Of a stretch of 64,000 nucleotides of DNA, positions 12,845 through 24,559 are shown one piece after another (the stretch's first letter is position 1; each line of letters opens with the position of its first letter). The stretch comes from Glossina fuscipes (taxonomy: Eukaryota > Arthropoda > Insecta > Diptera > Glossinidae): the NCBI RefSeq assembly GCF_014805625.2, contig NW_023998431.1:3211804-3275803 (forward strand), given 5' to 3'. The notes beneath the pieces were generated by a model, which made no database searches, was not told where the DNA came from, and saw nothing but the letters and a program-made list of their open reading frames with translations. The position numbers and the translations under genes were made by a program.

Positions 12845-13110
12845 ATCATAGCGTACATTAAGTATGTGCGGGTGCACGTTTTAAGATGAGAATCAATCTA
12901 AGCCTATCCGTCTGCTTGTCTACTTGTCAATGCAAATTTGTGTTCAAACTACATGTCGCAATCCTTGAGACATCTTTGATACAGTGACGGTGATGTGTTA
13001 ACCCAAAGACGAACGCTATTGAAAATGGTTCGGATCGGTACACTTTTTCGACAACTCCCCATATAACGCCCCATTCTGAAAAGTCATTATATGGACAGAA
13101 ATTGTAATTT
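12845..13110 (+). repeat. Dispersed repeat family A, 5' fragment
   Basis: It carries 'aagtatgtgcgg', the 'ccgtctgcttgtct' block, 'tgtgttcaaactacatgtcgc', 'acgaacgctattgaaaat', 'ggttcggatcgg' and 'ccccatataacgcc', in the same order as at 19690-20690. Confidence 0.6.
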
Positions 13111-13527
13111 CCCAAATTTCTCGGCACAATAGTAAGATAAGGAATAAATAGATAAGAGAAAAGAAAGAAAACTTTGTTTTTGCTATTCATTATTTTACCG
13201 AACTATTTACGATTTTTTGCACATCTACTCTTTGATATATATACTCAAGTTAATATTGCATAATATTCATTTGAATTTCTTGTCGAGATCGCCTATGCAA
13301 ATCGTACGAAATCGTTACACTCACGTTTACAAACTATCCAGATTTTTTGCATTGAAAATCGCATTCGACTGCAGCTTTGACACATTTATGAGTGTCCCAG
13401 TTAATCAACAATTAAACATTTTAAAATACAATTCAAATTGCACGCGATAAGCTACAAAATAAAATTAAGAGATTGTTGTGCCTGAAGCTGCGAAAGGCCT
13501 GACAATGAATGAACGAATTTATCGAAT

Positions 13528-13770
13528 TTATTTAATTTGGACGAATTCTAGACATTTTCGTCCATCTCGGCCTAGACCAAATTGTAGGATTCGAAAGTCT
13601 GCGATATGTGATGCTCGTAAGAGAATACAAATTGCCATATAGTCGGTGTAGCTGGTAATAAGAATCGGATCATTGAAAGGTAAGTTCAATGCGACGGTTT
13701 TCGTTATATGCAAAGTTTTACCGTCAAACTTGTAAGCTGTGTAACTTTGAAAATCGCCAACTCTAGACAT
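13528..13770 (-). CDS. Possible last exon of a lipocalin-like protein
   Basis: An 80-codon open frame runs from an intron acceptor (pyrimidine-rich, ...TCTATCTAG, just above 13770) to a stop at 13530. The protein has alternating strand-like segments: GDFQSYTAYKFDGKTLHI, then NDPILITSYTDYMAI, then IADFRILQFGLGRDGRKC. The middle piece resembles the lipocalin 'TDYxxYA' strand. The piece after it resembles the C-terminal strand and helix, where lipocalins often read 'ilsRdp...'. I recognised no upstream exons with the signal peptide and first GxW motif, so this may be a partial gene or a remnant. The same AG could also be chance. The family assignment rests on pattern memory only. Confidence 0.35.
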   Translation of the reverse strand: MSRVGDFQSYTAYKFDGKTLHITKTVALNLPFNDPILITSYTDYMAICILLRASHIADFRILQFGLGRDGRKCLEFVQIK

Positions 13771-14000
13771 CTAGATAGACATTCCAAAAAAAGAGGACTT
13801 TCCTAAATTATAATCGTACGCTGCCGAATTCTACGCACAGCAGTTTATAGAGACTTAGCAATTCATTAATGGATATAAGTAAAGCCATTGCAAAACTAGT
13901 ATATACCCTATACCAAAGCAAAAGAAAAAAAAAAAATACAAAAATGATACCGAATATGGTCGATTAAAACTGAAAACTGCTAAAAACACTAAAGTAGATC
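13771..14000. other. Spacer, no gene seen
   Basis: AT-rich sequence with an A run at 13926-13938. If the lipocalin-like exon is real, its upstream intron would lie here. Confidence 0.4.
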
Positions 14001-14004
14001 AGGG

Positions 14005-14345
14005 TCCACCATTAGGAACCCTACACCGCCCTACATGTGATTCATGTTGCGACTTTTCGAAATAAACTGTTATAGGGGAAAAAAGCGGATAGACATTTTT
14101 GGGCCATGACACGTCAGTGTATCAGTTTTCGTCAAAATATCTGACAAATTGCGGACTTTAGGTTCAACACATGAAAACAAGACAAATAGACGAACAGACG
14201 TACAAACAGACTTAAATCGATTCAGAAACCGATTTTGAATCAATCGGTATAATAAAAGATAGATCCATTTCAAGTTCAGTTGTGTCTTGCATACATCCGC
14301 AGATACTTAATATACCCTTGCGTCACAAGTAGTGTAGGGTGTAAA
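14005..14345 (-). repeat. Dispersed repeat family A, 5' part, reverse orientation
   Basis: Read on the minus strand it has the start 'ccctacactacttgtg', 'tattaagtatctgcgg', the paired 'ttcaaaatcggtttctgaa' block, 'gtccgtctgttc', 'tgtgttgaacctaaagtccg' and 'actgacgtgtcatggcc'. Confidence 0.6.
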
Positions 14346-15257
14346 ATGCAAATAACGAAATAGTCTGTAATGTTTGATTTAGAATTTTACAAAGATGTGT
14401 CTGTGTATGTTTGTAAATGTGTTGAAATAATTCAAAGTTAAATAAATTCTGGTTTTTATTTTTAACTTTAATTTTATTTTCTATTTTCATATAATTTAAT
14501 GTGTGACAGAAGCGAACGTTTTATAAACATTCATCGGAGCTTATTGCAATTGCTTAAGGATCTTATAAAAGCACGTACACGCCGCTGTAAGCACATGTAT
14601 ATATTTAATAAATTTCGCTTTTTGCACTCACTTCATTTTTCTCAAATTTTAAATTTTAAATTTCAAGTTTAGCGAAAGTTTAAAAAATTCTATCGATTTC
14701 TTTTACTGTGTTTCTTTGCTCAGCCAACCTTTCGATATTAAGACTAAATCTTAACTGATTCTAAACATTATATTTTTTTTTAAAAAACATTTGTATATGT
14801 ATGTTTTTTTTCTCATAAACAAGTAAATAAACACAAATACAAATGTATGTATATATATAACTATAACCGCTTTGTATATAACAACAAAATGAGAGATGAG
14901 CTCATATAACTGCCCTAAGCTTTTGCTTTTAAAAATTATTTGGCGGTGAGTAACTGAGAGTTATAGAATCTTAATATTAAAACAAAAAATAAATGAATAA
15001 ATAAATAAATAAATACTCTCATAATTGGCATTGTGTTGTTAACTCTTTAGTTTAAACGAAATAATCATAATAATGATTAATTGTAATGCAATTAACATTA
15101 TTTCTATTTAATTATCAATTTAATAGACGTTTAGAGATTAGATTTATTTAAAGCCGGAGATAAAAAATGAAAAAAAGGCTGTAAATTTTTGATGTCGTTA
15201 CTACTCATGTCAATTATAAAACTTATTTAAAAATATTTATTAATGTGTACTTACAAA

Positions 15258-15293
<36 letters not shown>

Positions 15294-15310
15294 GTATCAA
15301 TATTTTCTAT
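14346..15310. other. AT-rich DNA downstream of GGT-C
   Basis: This contains the likely 3' UTR of GGT-C. A (AAAT)n tract lies at about 14987-15014 and a trinucleotide tract at 15258-15292. No gene was seen. Confidence 0.5.
15258..15292. repeat. (ATT)n microsatellite in the GGT-C 3' region
   Basis: About eleven perfect ATT units, starting some 20 bases beyond the GGT-C stop codon on the transcribed strand. Confidence 0.9.
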
Positions 15311-18300
15311 TTAAGCATTAAAATTTATTAGCGCTGTACTACCCAAACGGCGGCCATCACATACCGGATGAGGTTTACCCGTTTTAAAACCGATAGCCGT
15401 TAAAGCTGAGAACGGTTTGTCGGGTGATAAGTAATTCAATTCGTGTCCAACATTAAGTAAATAATCGATAGTATATTCAGGTACCGTGGTCTCGATATCG
15501 ATATACATCGGTGACAATTGATGATGTACACGGCCAGAATTAATGGCAGCTTCGATGGGTTCGTTCAATATAAAATAACGTAGTATTGTCTAAAAAGTGA
15601 AATTTGTATAACCATTATATATAATGTTAATATTGAAAATAATTTAAAAAATGAAGTGAAAAAGTGAAGGTAAAAATGCTCCGTCGCTTCTGTACATTTA
15701 TCTGTTATCTAATTATTTACATAAGCCTTAAGAGAATTCTTTAAAAATAGCTTTCGAAATGTATATATGTTAGATCATTTCAGAAAAGATTTAACATTCA
15801 AAGGTGACCCAATGATTACCATTGATCCCCATACCCATCATCCATAGCAGCTTATCATCCTTGCAATTAGTTGGCCAAGATTTCAAGTTGCGTCTGCATA
15901 AGATCATGACAGCTCCAAAAAAAAACGAAACCGAATCAATACCACGCACGATTTAATTTCACCGTATGTAGCCACATCTAAGCCACATCCCAATAGGTTT
16001 TTCAGCCGTAAGATGTCTGTTTTATTCAATATTTTCGTTAGCAAGTAAACGTTCTGTATTTAATTTCGCATTCTATGAAAGACAAACGTTGTCTCATAAC
16101 TGAATGGTTTGTTAGGCAATTCATTTTAACGAACCGAACAGAGCAGTAGCAGTCTCAAATGTTTGGGCCAAGCTATAAGAACGTAAAGAGTTCTCCATAA
16201 TAAATTTCAACGCATCCCAAAGGACATTATTAATAAAAATTATTAAGATATAGTTTTCGTTTGCTATTTTAAATAACAAAGCATACCACGATCAGCCTCA
16301 CACGGGCTGGAAGTGAGAAAGTAGTCTCACGTCTTCAATAGAAAGTTGTTTCTGATTTATATAGCGTTTACTCGTTTATCTAGCAATCCAGTTATACATA
16401 AATTTAAAATATAATATTACAGGCCACACATTTTTATACCGTACCCCGCTACTAAGGTACAAGACTATGTTAAGTCTGCGCAGAAGTATTTAATACGCTG
16501 AAGGAGTTAAGACATATACAGGTTTTTTTCCGAATCGACCTAAGCTTCTCTGCCCGTCTGTCCGTCTTATTTTAGTGGACATAAGTGAAGGCTATTCGGC
16601 AACTCGAAAGCTAGAACTAGGAAATGTTCATTTGTAGGCACTAATATATGTATATTTAATTAAGAATAAACGAAAGAGAGTCCTTCACGTAAGTACATTC
16701 TCTTTTAAAATACCCTATACCCGTCTATTTATATCCTACACCACTTGCGGTACAAAGTATATTAAGTTGGTGCGGACGTAAGTAACACCCAAAAGGGCTT
16801 AAAATACACCCACCTTTTATTACATTGATTTGTCCGTCGGTCTGTCTGACGTCTGTGCACATACTACTATTTTCAGCTTATAGCTTGCAATTTTTAAACT
16901 ATTTTGATGAAATTGATGAAATACACCATGTTAGTTTTCGGCCCAAGCATGGATGCTAGTGAAAATGATAAGGATTGAACGACTTTCTCATAAAACGCCT
17001 TATTTTGAAAAGCCATTATATGAAAAAAACTATTAAGAGGAGTGGGGTAAATGATTTAATGGTCTGCCATGCTTCACTGTAATGTTTTTATTTGTTTAAA
17101 TGTGTATTACCTGAGCAACACCACTGGTTATCTTTGAACCACCAGCCCCGCCGACCATTAACTGAATATGTCCAAAATTGTCTAAAACGATGCTGGGACA
17201 TGTGGACGACATCGGTATTTTGCCCGGTTTAATATAATTGGCAGGAGAAGCTGGTATACCGTACGTATTGACAAATCCCGGGGTAGAAAAATCATCCATT
17301 TCATCATTTAATATAATTCCCGTCTGACGAGATCTAACCTTGGCACCCAGACTACAAAATATAAACTTGATTACTTGATCTTGATTTTCATTTAAGTCAA
17401 AGCAACATCATCATTACTTACTGACTGTTCACCGTACTAGTTATTGCTATGGCATCACCGTTCGGCGCTATCACCGATAAATTGGCGGTACCATGATCTT
17501 CAACGTGAGTAAAATTTGCATTATAATATCCCATATTTGTGCAAGTCGTATCATCTCTAATTAATGTGCGTATATCATCAGCAAATTCAGGGCTAATGAA
17601 TTTTTCAAATTCTTCTGTCACATGCGGCTCGTAGCGTGTATCACCCAGATTGGTGCGAAATCCGTAACCATGTTTAAATGCCTCGATCATACGTTGGCAG
17701 AAGACAGGTTCATCGGTTGTATGCAATGGTTCCAAAACTTTTAATATAAAAGCCAATACAACACCGCTAGTAGGTAATGGAGCTGTAAACAGTCTATAGT
17801 CCTTCGCAAAAGGCATGACTATTGGTTCCTCCCAGCGCACTCTGAAATGATAGTAAAAACTTGTATACCTGTAAAATTTTTTTTACCTATCAATGTCAGA
17901 GGATGGGAAAATACATAAACTTCTAGAAATACGCAATAAGGAGCTCGTTCCCTTTTCCTTCCCTTCCATATGCATATCATCTAATATTCTTCGTTCAGTC
18001 GTTTCCTTTACTTTGTACATAATTCACATTCGCGATAAATAAATATAATAAGAAATAGATGTGTTCAGTCGAGCTAAAAAAAAGTCTGGCATAAAAACGC
18101 GCCCACAATAATCAAAAAAGATGAAGACTGCTTATGCTTTGTTTTGCGACGTTGCGTTCTTCTCTTCGGGAAAATTTTATCCACATTTGGATCAAAACAA
18201 CGAATTTTTTTTACTAACCACACACTGTGGACATCTAAAATTCTTCCCTTTAAGTGGAATGTAATTGCCGTAATGAGTTATATAAGAAGTTGGTTAATCT

Positions 18301-19460
18301 ATTTTTAACTCGCAGAAAGACACGTCTAGATCTATTCATAAGCATCTTCGTATAGTACACATATTAAGATGAAATAGAAATGTGTCCATAACAGTTGAAT
18401 AAGTTCGTGGCTCCCCTCCTTCCCTCTGTCTATGACGTACCATTTATATGAAGGTGTAAATCAAAATTACGTACCCTTTAAACATATAGAGTGGAAAGGT
18501 TCACATAACCGACTTATTGCTGCACCCACTATAAACAAAAATGATTTTTCGAGTGCATCCAAAATTCAGTCCGTAGCGTATTTAGCTTCGACACGTACTT
18601 AGTGTAATAACTTACTTACTTATAATTTTTTAAATCCTCTTCAGTAATAATGCCACCCATTTCCTGTATATCTTCGACCAACATTTTACCAATACGACCT
18701 CCATCGTACATTGCACCTGGACCTTCTTCAGCCAATATTTTTAAAGTTTCACCTAGTTGGGGACGGTACATAATTTCGTTTTCCTTATATAAGTCATTAG
18801 TGTAAGGATTTATGAATATTTCGGCCATTGTCGCTTCTTTCAATACTCGCTCTCTATAAAATTCTAAAATATTGGCTAAATATTTAGTTACTCGATGGCC
18901 TTTAAAACATAATTCAATGCCCGGTTCAAATAGAGTTTTCCACGGCAATTTGCCATATTTCTGATGCAAACACCAATAGCCGTAAATTTCGCCGGGCGTT
19001 GCGGCCGCAATGGCACCCGTAATTTCTTTGGCCATAAACATATCCTGATGAGCAGCAGCTGGTGCTGTTTCTCTTGCGATTAAAATTTCAATTTTACCGG
19101 TTTCTTTGGTATATAGGTTAGCTACAAATCCACCGCCTATACCTAAACTATGAGGCAACATAACACCTTCGCACAATAAAGTGGCTATGGCAGCATCTAC
19201 TGCTGAGCCGCCATTGCGTAAAATTTTTCTAAAAATTAAAAACACAGAAAAAAAACCACATAGTTCTCATAATTTGGTACAGTGTTCTTAATGAATTTCG
19301 TTTCAAGTTCTTTGCGGTTTTTTTGTTCCTTTTACCCTCCAATTTCAGCACAACATTCGCCATTCGAAGCTATTGCTCCAATACCCAAATAACCAGGTTT
19401 TTGTTTATGCCCACCAAGTGCATCAAATGTATCACCCAGTGTTGAGAATTGAAGAGATCG
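15311..19460 (-). CDS. GGT-C: gamma-glutamyltransferase, N-terminal exon not located
   Basis: Same enzyme role as GGT-B. The exons I can support are 19460-19336, 19228-18620, 17841-17422, 17351-17111 and 15589-15311. The last four plus the two carried bases give exactly 517 codons, and the 125-nt first one is open and in phase. Family marks are NGECCAEI, SLGIGGGF, ARETAPAAAHQ, the catalytic Thr in DHGTANLSV, EMDDFSTP, MSSTCPS and GGAGGSKIT. All catalytic positions are kept, so it is probably active. The segment before 19460, with the membrane anchor and start codon, was not found; the nearby upstream DNA is repeat family A. The intron positions differ from GGT-B. GGT-C lacks the intron after ...TG, but has one near the 'GG|K' site and one in 'NS|H'. 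It is therefore an older paralogue. The large intron 17110-15590 holds a family A repeat. The acceptor at 19461 is weaker than the others. Confidence 0.88.
16430..17045 (+). repeat. Dispersed repeat family A inside the GGT-C intron
   Basis: A partial copy near 16430-16600 ('ctgcccgtctgtccg') is followed by a better one from about 16728 ('cctacaccacttgcggta', 'tattaagttggtgcgg', 'gtccgtcggtctgtctgacg', 'ggattgaacgactttctc'). Its orientation is opposite to GGT-C. The rest of the intron (15650-16430) shows no feature. Confidence 0.6.
17842..18619. other. GGT-C intron, nothing recognised
   Basis: A 778-bp intron between the codons for ...KNYK and VRWEEP (donor GTAAGT at 18619, acceptor TTTCAG at 17842). 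No repeat or coding segment was recognised inside. Confidence 0.6.
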
Positions 19461-19689
19461 CTACCAAAATATTGATACGGTGTGATGTCAAATTTTTATA
19501 ATACTGAAAGTTTCTTTTATTTTTCAAAAATTTTTCTCAATTGAAGATTGTTTTTGTCTCAAATCGAGTACGTTGAGTTTTGAAACTTTCTCTGACGTTT
19601 GTAAATTATGGTGTTAATTTTGGGAAACTACATAACCGTGCCGTTTTAAATTTTTCGCGGGGTGTAGTTCGCTTTAATATATCAAATAA

Positions 19690-20690
19690 TTGTATCTTAC
19701 ACCACTTGTGATTCAGGGTATATTGAGTTTGTGCGGACATATGTAACACGCAGAAAGGCTTAAGATAGACTCATCTTTTATTATACCAATCGATTCAGAA
19801 TCATTTTCTCAAGCTCTCCTCTCAATTCAGAATCATTTTCTCAATCGATCTAATTCTGTCTGTCCATCTACGCGTCTGATGTCTATGCATGTAAATTTGT
19901 GTTGAAGCTACAGGTCGCAATGTTTGTGATATTTTGATGCACTTTGGGACACTGACGTGTTTTGACTTAAGGAAATATGCTATTGAAAATAATTTTCATC
20001 GCAATATTTCGGCATTCTAAATTGATGTGAAAGCTTTGGATCGGCTCCGGCGATTTGTTGAACCCCCTCTCATATAACGAGAACTAAAATTTTTATGACA
20101 AAAAGATCTAATTTTCAATGCTTTGTGATGAAAATCAGATCATAATAGTTATTTAAGATAAAAAAGACAACTATACCAAGTTTCGATCATCTCGGTGTAT
20201 TTCTCGGTCTATATTTTCCAGTTAAAGGATTTTCAAGAAAATTGATCCCTTTTATGGCAGAAAAGTCTAAATTTTAATATGTTATGATGAAAATTAACCC
20301 ATAAGAGTAATGTGATATAAAAATTAACTCTATAAAATTTGGCCCCTTGCACGACTATTTTTAGATCCTACTTTATATAAGAATTTTTTCGAAAAATTGA
20401 TTTTCTTGGACAGAAAAGTCGAATAATAATATTTTATGATGAAAACTGATCCATCTTAGTAACTTAATATAAGACCTCAATTAATGAACCTCTTGGGCGC
20501 AACTGTCTTTACGGAAAGTAAGCCTTATTTTGCAAAGAGATCTAATTTTTAATATGCAGTTCCATAATAATAAGTTCCTATAAAAACAGGGTATAGGTTT
20601 TGTGTTCTATGGGAAATATTAGAGTTGTGTTAAACAAAGTCGTGTAGAGTATTTAATAGCCGGCTTAGCCCGACTATAATGTTTTCAGTT
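19690..20690 (+). repeat. Dispersed repeat family A, reference full-length copy
   Basis: About 1 kb. The left end is 'ttacaccacttgtgattc' with 'tattgagtttgtgcgg'. The right end is 'gtgtagagtatttaatagcc' followed by 'ggcttagcccgactata'. The centre holds three to four diverged subrepeats, each beginning 'aaaagatctaa/aaaagtctaaa/aaaagtcgaat', at 20101, 20261, 20414 and about 20534. Each contains 'tatgatgaaaa' and a 'gtaa..taa' tail, with a period of about 120-160 bp. There is no coding frame. A unit with unique ends and central roughly 150-bp repeats resembles non-autonomous DINE/Helentron-type elements of flies, but that is only an inference from layout. Confidence 0.7.
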
Positions 20691-20710
20691 GTCTTTATTT
20701 ATTAATTTTT

Positions 20711-21640
20711 ATGCCCTACATCACTTTTGGTATTGTATATTAAGAGTTGTGCGGACGTATGTAACACTCCGAAGAGCTCAAGATAAATCCGCGTTTGACT
20801 GTGCCGATTCATTCAGAAAATGATTGTAATCTAAGCTTGTCTGTCCATATGTCTGCCTGACGTCTTTCCTAGTATTCTTTTGTTCAACCTACATGCCGAA
20901 ATTTTTTGTATATTTTGTTGAAGTTTGGCACACTGACGTGTTTTGAGCTAAGGACGAACCTTATTATAAATGGTTCAGACCGAATTACTTTCTCGATCAC
21001 TCACCTTGCCCCAATACTCGCTTTATATTCAAAAGTCATTGTATGAAAAGATATTCTAGTAATTAGAATTTCGCGACATAAGTCGCTGTATGGTAATACT
21101 TCGGCATTTTAAATTGGTGTGAAAAATTCCGGCGGAGGCGAGCCACTTTTTGAAATCCTGGAATATAACCGTCGGTACAAAACCTGAATCTATATGCGGC
21201 GAAAGGCTTAATTTTCAGTAAGTAATTCTTGGTGAAAACTCATTCACAGGAAGGGCTTCAAGAATTAACTCTATTGTATTTGGACCACGTAAGTCTATTT
21301 TTTGAACCCCACCCCATATAAGAGTTCAAATAAGGGATAAGCCCTTTTATGGCAAAAATATCCAACTTTTGATATTTTATGATGCAAAGTTGATCGGAAG
21401 AGTAATTTGATATAAAACTTCACTATATGAAATTTAGATTAAATAGGTCTGTTATTTGGACATCATCACTTACAAGGATCACCATAAAATATTCCTCTCG
21501 TATATATCAAAAAGATCCAAGTTTTAATAGTTTATGATGAAAATGTTCTCTTAGTAACACAACCATAGTCTAATTTGCAGTTTTTTATCACGGAAGTACC
21601 TGAAATATAATCATAAGCTCTTCAACAAGTAAACAAAATA
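20711..21640 (+). repeat. Dispersed repeat family A, second copy in tandem
   Basis: It starts 'tgccctacatcacttttgg' about 20 bp after the preceding copy ends, and repeats the same block order: 'gtgcggacgtatgtaaca', 'gaaaatgattgtaatc', 'cactgacgtgttttgagc', 'aaggacgaacc', then diverged 'ttatgatgaaaa' subrepeats. Its right end is less clear. Confidence 0.65.
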
Positions 21641-22092
21641 TGCTATATTTTGACTACGTTAGCTGACGTTTTTCACTTACGTGTACTCCAATGTGATGGC
21701 TTCCATCAAATGTACAGTTATATTTACATAAAGTTAATGCATAATTTTCGGTGTATTAACACCGAGAAGAATAACTGGTTGCATTAGCCAGTAATTGAAA
21801 TCTGGAGTACATATTTATCGTTGTCTGCTATGCACGCTTTAATGTTATTTATTTTAATGATATTTTCTGTTACTATTCATGTTATGTAGTGTAGTAAAGC
21901 TTTAAATTGGATAATTGGATAAACTTAATTTTCATTCATACATATACGTATTAAATTTATGTATATTTTTTGTATTTGTTGTTTTTTTTTTTTTTTTTTT
22001 CTATAACTATATCGTATATATATATGTATCATATAAAGGAATGTGACTGGATGTGACGACAGTGATCGCAAACAACATCATCTTTAATACCC
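21641..22092. other. AT-rich spacer
   Basis: Contains a T run near 21985-22000 and a TATA-rich stretch near 22015-22030. No gene was seen. Confidence 0.5.
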
Positions 22093-23060
22093 TTAACTAA
22101 ATATAAATTCACCAATAACTTTCATAAGTTCCGCATGCTCTTTTGTTTCCTGCATTAGGTGTGCAGTAACCGATGAACAAACGGTTCCTTCCTTCTCAAG
22201 TTTCTTCTTAGGCTTTCAGTTTTGTCGGTTCAACTGCATTATCTTTCATTGAAGACTTCAGCTTTTTATTAACTATAGGCTTTTTCTCATATTATTGCCC
22301 CAGCAAACACACTTTCTCTATATTAGGCACTTTTTTTTCTGAATAAAAATTGGTTTTTCGCCTTCAATTAACACGTCACCTCTTCACTTTCCTCATACTT
22401 AACAAGAAAATTAGAGAAAATCATTTCCAGTGAGGTTGGATGATGGTTATTTTGAATCTCGATCGGCTTTCACTTGGACTTCATCTGCGGTTTATTATCG
22501 TTTGGCGCTGTGTTGTTGGAATTGCCATAAGTTTGATTACAATTGTTATCTAACTTGACGTCTTTAAACACATCAACATCAACATGCATTTTGCGTTGAT
22601 TTTTATATTTTCTTCCTTGTAAGTTACGTTTATCTGGTTAACATTTCTGTTGCTATTATCGTTGTTGTTGCGTCAGTTCTTGAATAGACTTTCGTTTAGT
22701 CAATCAATTACTTCCTTGGATAAATGATTTTTTTGTTACTTCATTCACAAATCAAATCTCCTCAGTCGAATTCCCTTCGAGGATACAACTTGGACATTCG
22801 CAATTTGCACACATTATTATTAGTGGCATTGAGCAATTGAAAGCGTAACTCGTGTTGTTGCTTTTAATGCTGGTAGTGTTGCTATTCTGACTCCAATTCC
22901 ACACTCTTAAGTCGATTGTCGTCCCATATTAATGACAGTCGGTCTACCCGGTATAGGATCAAATTTTAATAATAACGAGCTACCATCCCTCGCATGTTGT
23001 TATTGCTGTAGATATTGCCCAAAAATTTAGTCTCATCGAAAGCCGATTGTTCCGCCTGTT
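22093..23060 (-). pseudogene. Decayed protein-coding copy, Lys/Asn-rich, family uncertain
   Basis: Piecewise minus-strand translation is clearly protein-like but jumps between frames and meets stops. From the 5' side the pieces are AFDETKFLGNIYSNNN, then RDGSSLLLKFDPIPGRPTVI, then MCANCECPSCILEGNS, then a Val/Asp and Asn-rich part (MHVDVDVFKDVKLDNN), then SLEMIFSNFLVKYEES, then VNKKLKSSMKDNAVEPTK, ending KEHAELMKVIGEFIFS before a stop at 22093. Many small indels must separate them. The 'LLLKFDPIPG' piece recalls the 'KFDPL' motif of TACC-type centrosomal proteins, and the charged end could be the start of a coiled coil; I hold this loosely. It lies head to head with the plus-strand RING pseudogene. 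No intron signals were needed within it, so it may be a retrocopy. Confidence 0.5.
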
Positions 23061-23339
23061 TTCAGGACTTTGACAGATTTGAAAATTGTCATAAAATATG
23101 GAGTCTTTTCATAATGTCGCCGCATTTTCGCTCGTTTCTTTTGAGGTTATGTTCAATACAATTTTGATTAGTTTTACTTGTAAATTTGTTTTATTTTATT
23201 CGACAGTTACCAGTACTCAGGATTCGCTACTGTTGCTCCAAAATCACAACTCAGACAGACTTGATAATATAAGCCGAGTTTGGCCTCCTTGGCAACGTCT
23301 TAGAATAACGCCGCTCTAGAATAACCTCTTAACAAACTG

Positions 23340-24476
23340 GTATTTTAGCAAATACAACAGCAGCATCAGCATGCAATTCATTGCCATCTACGACCAACTT
23401 TACAGAACTTTTTGAATCGCACCGATCGCAGGAGCCTACTAATTTAACAACCACACAACCAACAATTAAGACACTCCCAATGAGAAATCCTTTCTAGAAC
23501 CAACTCACCCGATCAGACAAAGTCAGACACCTTTTCTCTCTAGAGAGCTTTTAGCCATGCCAACACTTCAACGGTCTCCGTCTGGTTTTCCTGACCAAAA
23601 AGCCTACGTGGGTCGAATAGAAGCGACTTATTCACCACATTCGAATACCAACACAAGGATGGTTTCAGCTCCCAATACTAAATGGAATAGGAGCGAAGCA
23701 ACAAATTTAGCTGCTGCTAATCATACACTGCAGCTTCCTTCCCTTCGTTTGTATCCATGGATTTTCTCAATCATACGCCCGCTCACGCTCATACAGGGCA
23801 TGCACTTGATCCACTGGCTCATACGCATAACAATTATAGCGGAACGACGCATGGTCATAATCACTCGCGTCGCCAATCTGGAATACTCATGCTGATCCGC
23901 CACCTTATTTGGTGGATCACAATCTATGGGTACGACAACAAAGGGTCCAAGAATAACATCGTCGTCATATGACTTCCACACTTATCAAATCCGTTGAATT
24001 TAACCAGTAGTCTTCGATCCCGCGATCGCGCCCCTAACGGACCAGTTTCCAGTTAGGATCCGGCTTACTATCCCCTTAATTCGTGGTCTCAACCCCAACG
24101 TAGATGTTCGACTATACGACATCCATCCGTACATCACCATATAGTCCATCATTATTCTCGAGTACATGTAGCAATTAACTTGTTAACGCCAAGAATATTG
24201 CATACCTTGTCGCATAAATATCGTCGTGGACAAAGGCCTAGGGGGCCAGATGATTATGCTGAAAGGTGTGCCATTTGTTTGTCACTCTTTGAGATAGGCA
24301 GTGACGTTAGATGCTTACCTTGCGTGTATTGGTTCCGCGCCGACTGCGTAGACCGGTGGTTAGTGACTAATAAACATAGTCCCATATTTGGCGTGGATAT
24401 AGAAAGCGATTTGAATAAAGATGCATTGATTGCCATTACGAGCAGCACTAGTGGTTGTAGTGCCAACACATTATGA
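23340..24476 (+). pseudogene. Decayed copy of an Arkadia/RNF111-like RING-H2 E3 ligase
   Basis: The 3' part (24180-24476) reads LSHKYRRGQRPRG, then a RING-H2 scaffold: CAICLSLFEIGSDVRCLPC, then ADCVDRWLVTNKH, then VDIESDLNKDALIAI. This is the C-terminal RING arrangement of RNF111/Arkadia-type ubiquitin ligases. Four zinc ligands are gone. Where the family has H..FH this copy has Y..FR, and the final C..C pair is S..F. Upstream is a His-rich segment (NHTPAHAHTGHALDPLAHTH near 23766-23830) and a Ser/Asn segment (SGFPDQKAYVGRIEATYS near 23584). These lie in different frames and are separated by stops, as in a worn non-functional copy. Intron signals are not evident, so a retrocopy is likely. The parent gene is not in this window. 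Confidence 0.72.
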
Positions 24477-24559
24477 TAATGGTAGTGTTAACATACATAG
24501 TCCACAGGTTTGCATTTCCAATTCTTAAAAGAGCTTAAATACATGGAATCTCTTGTTTC

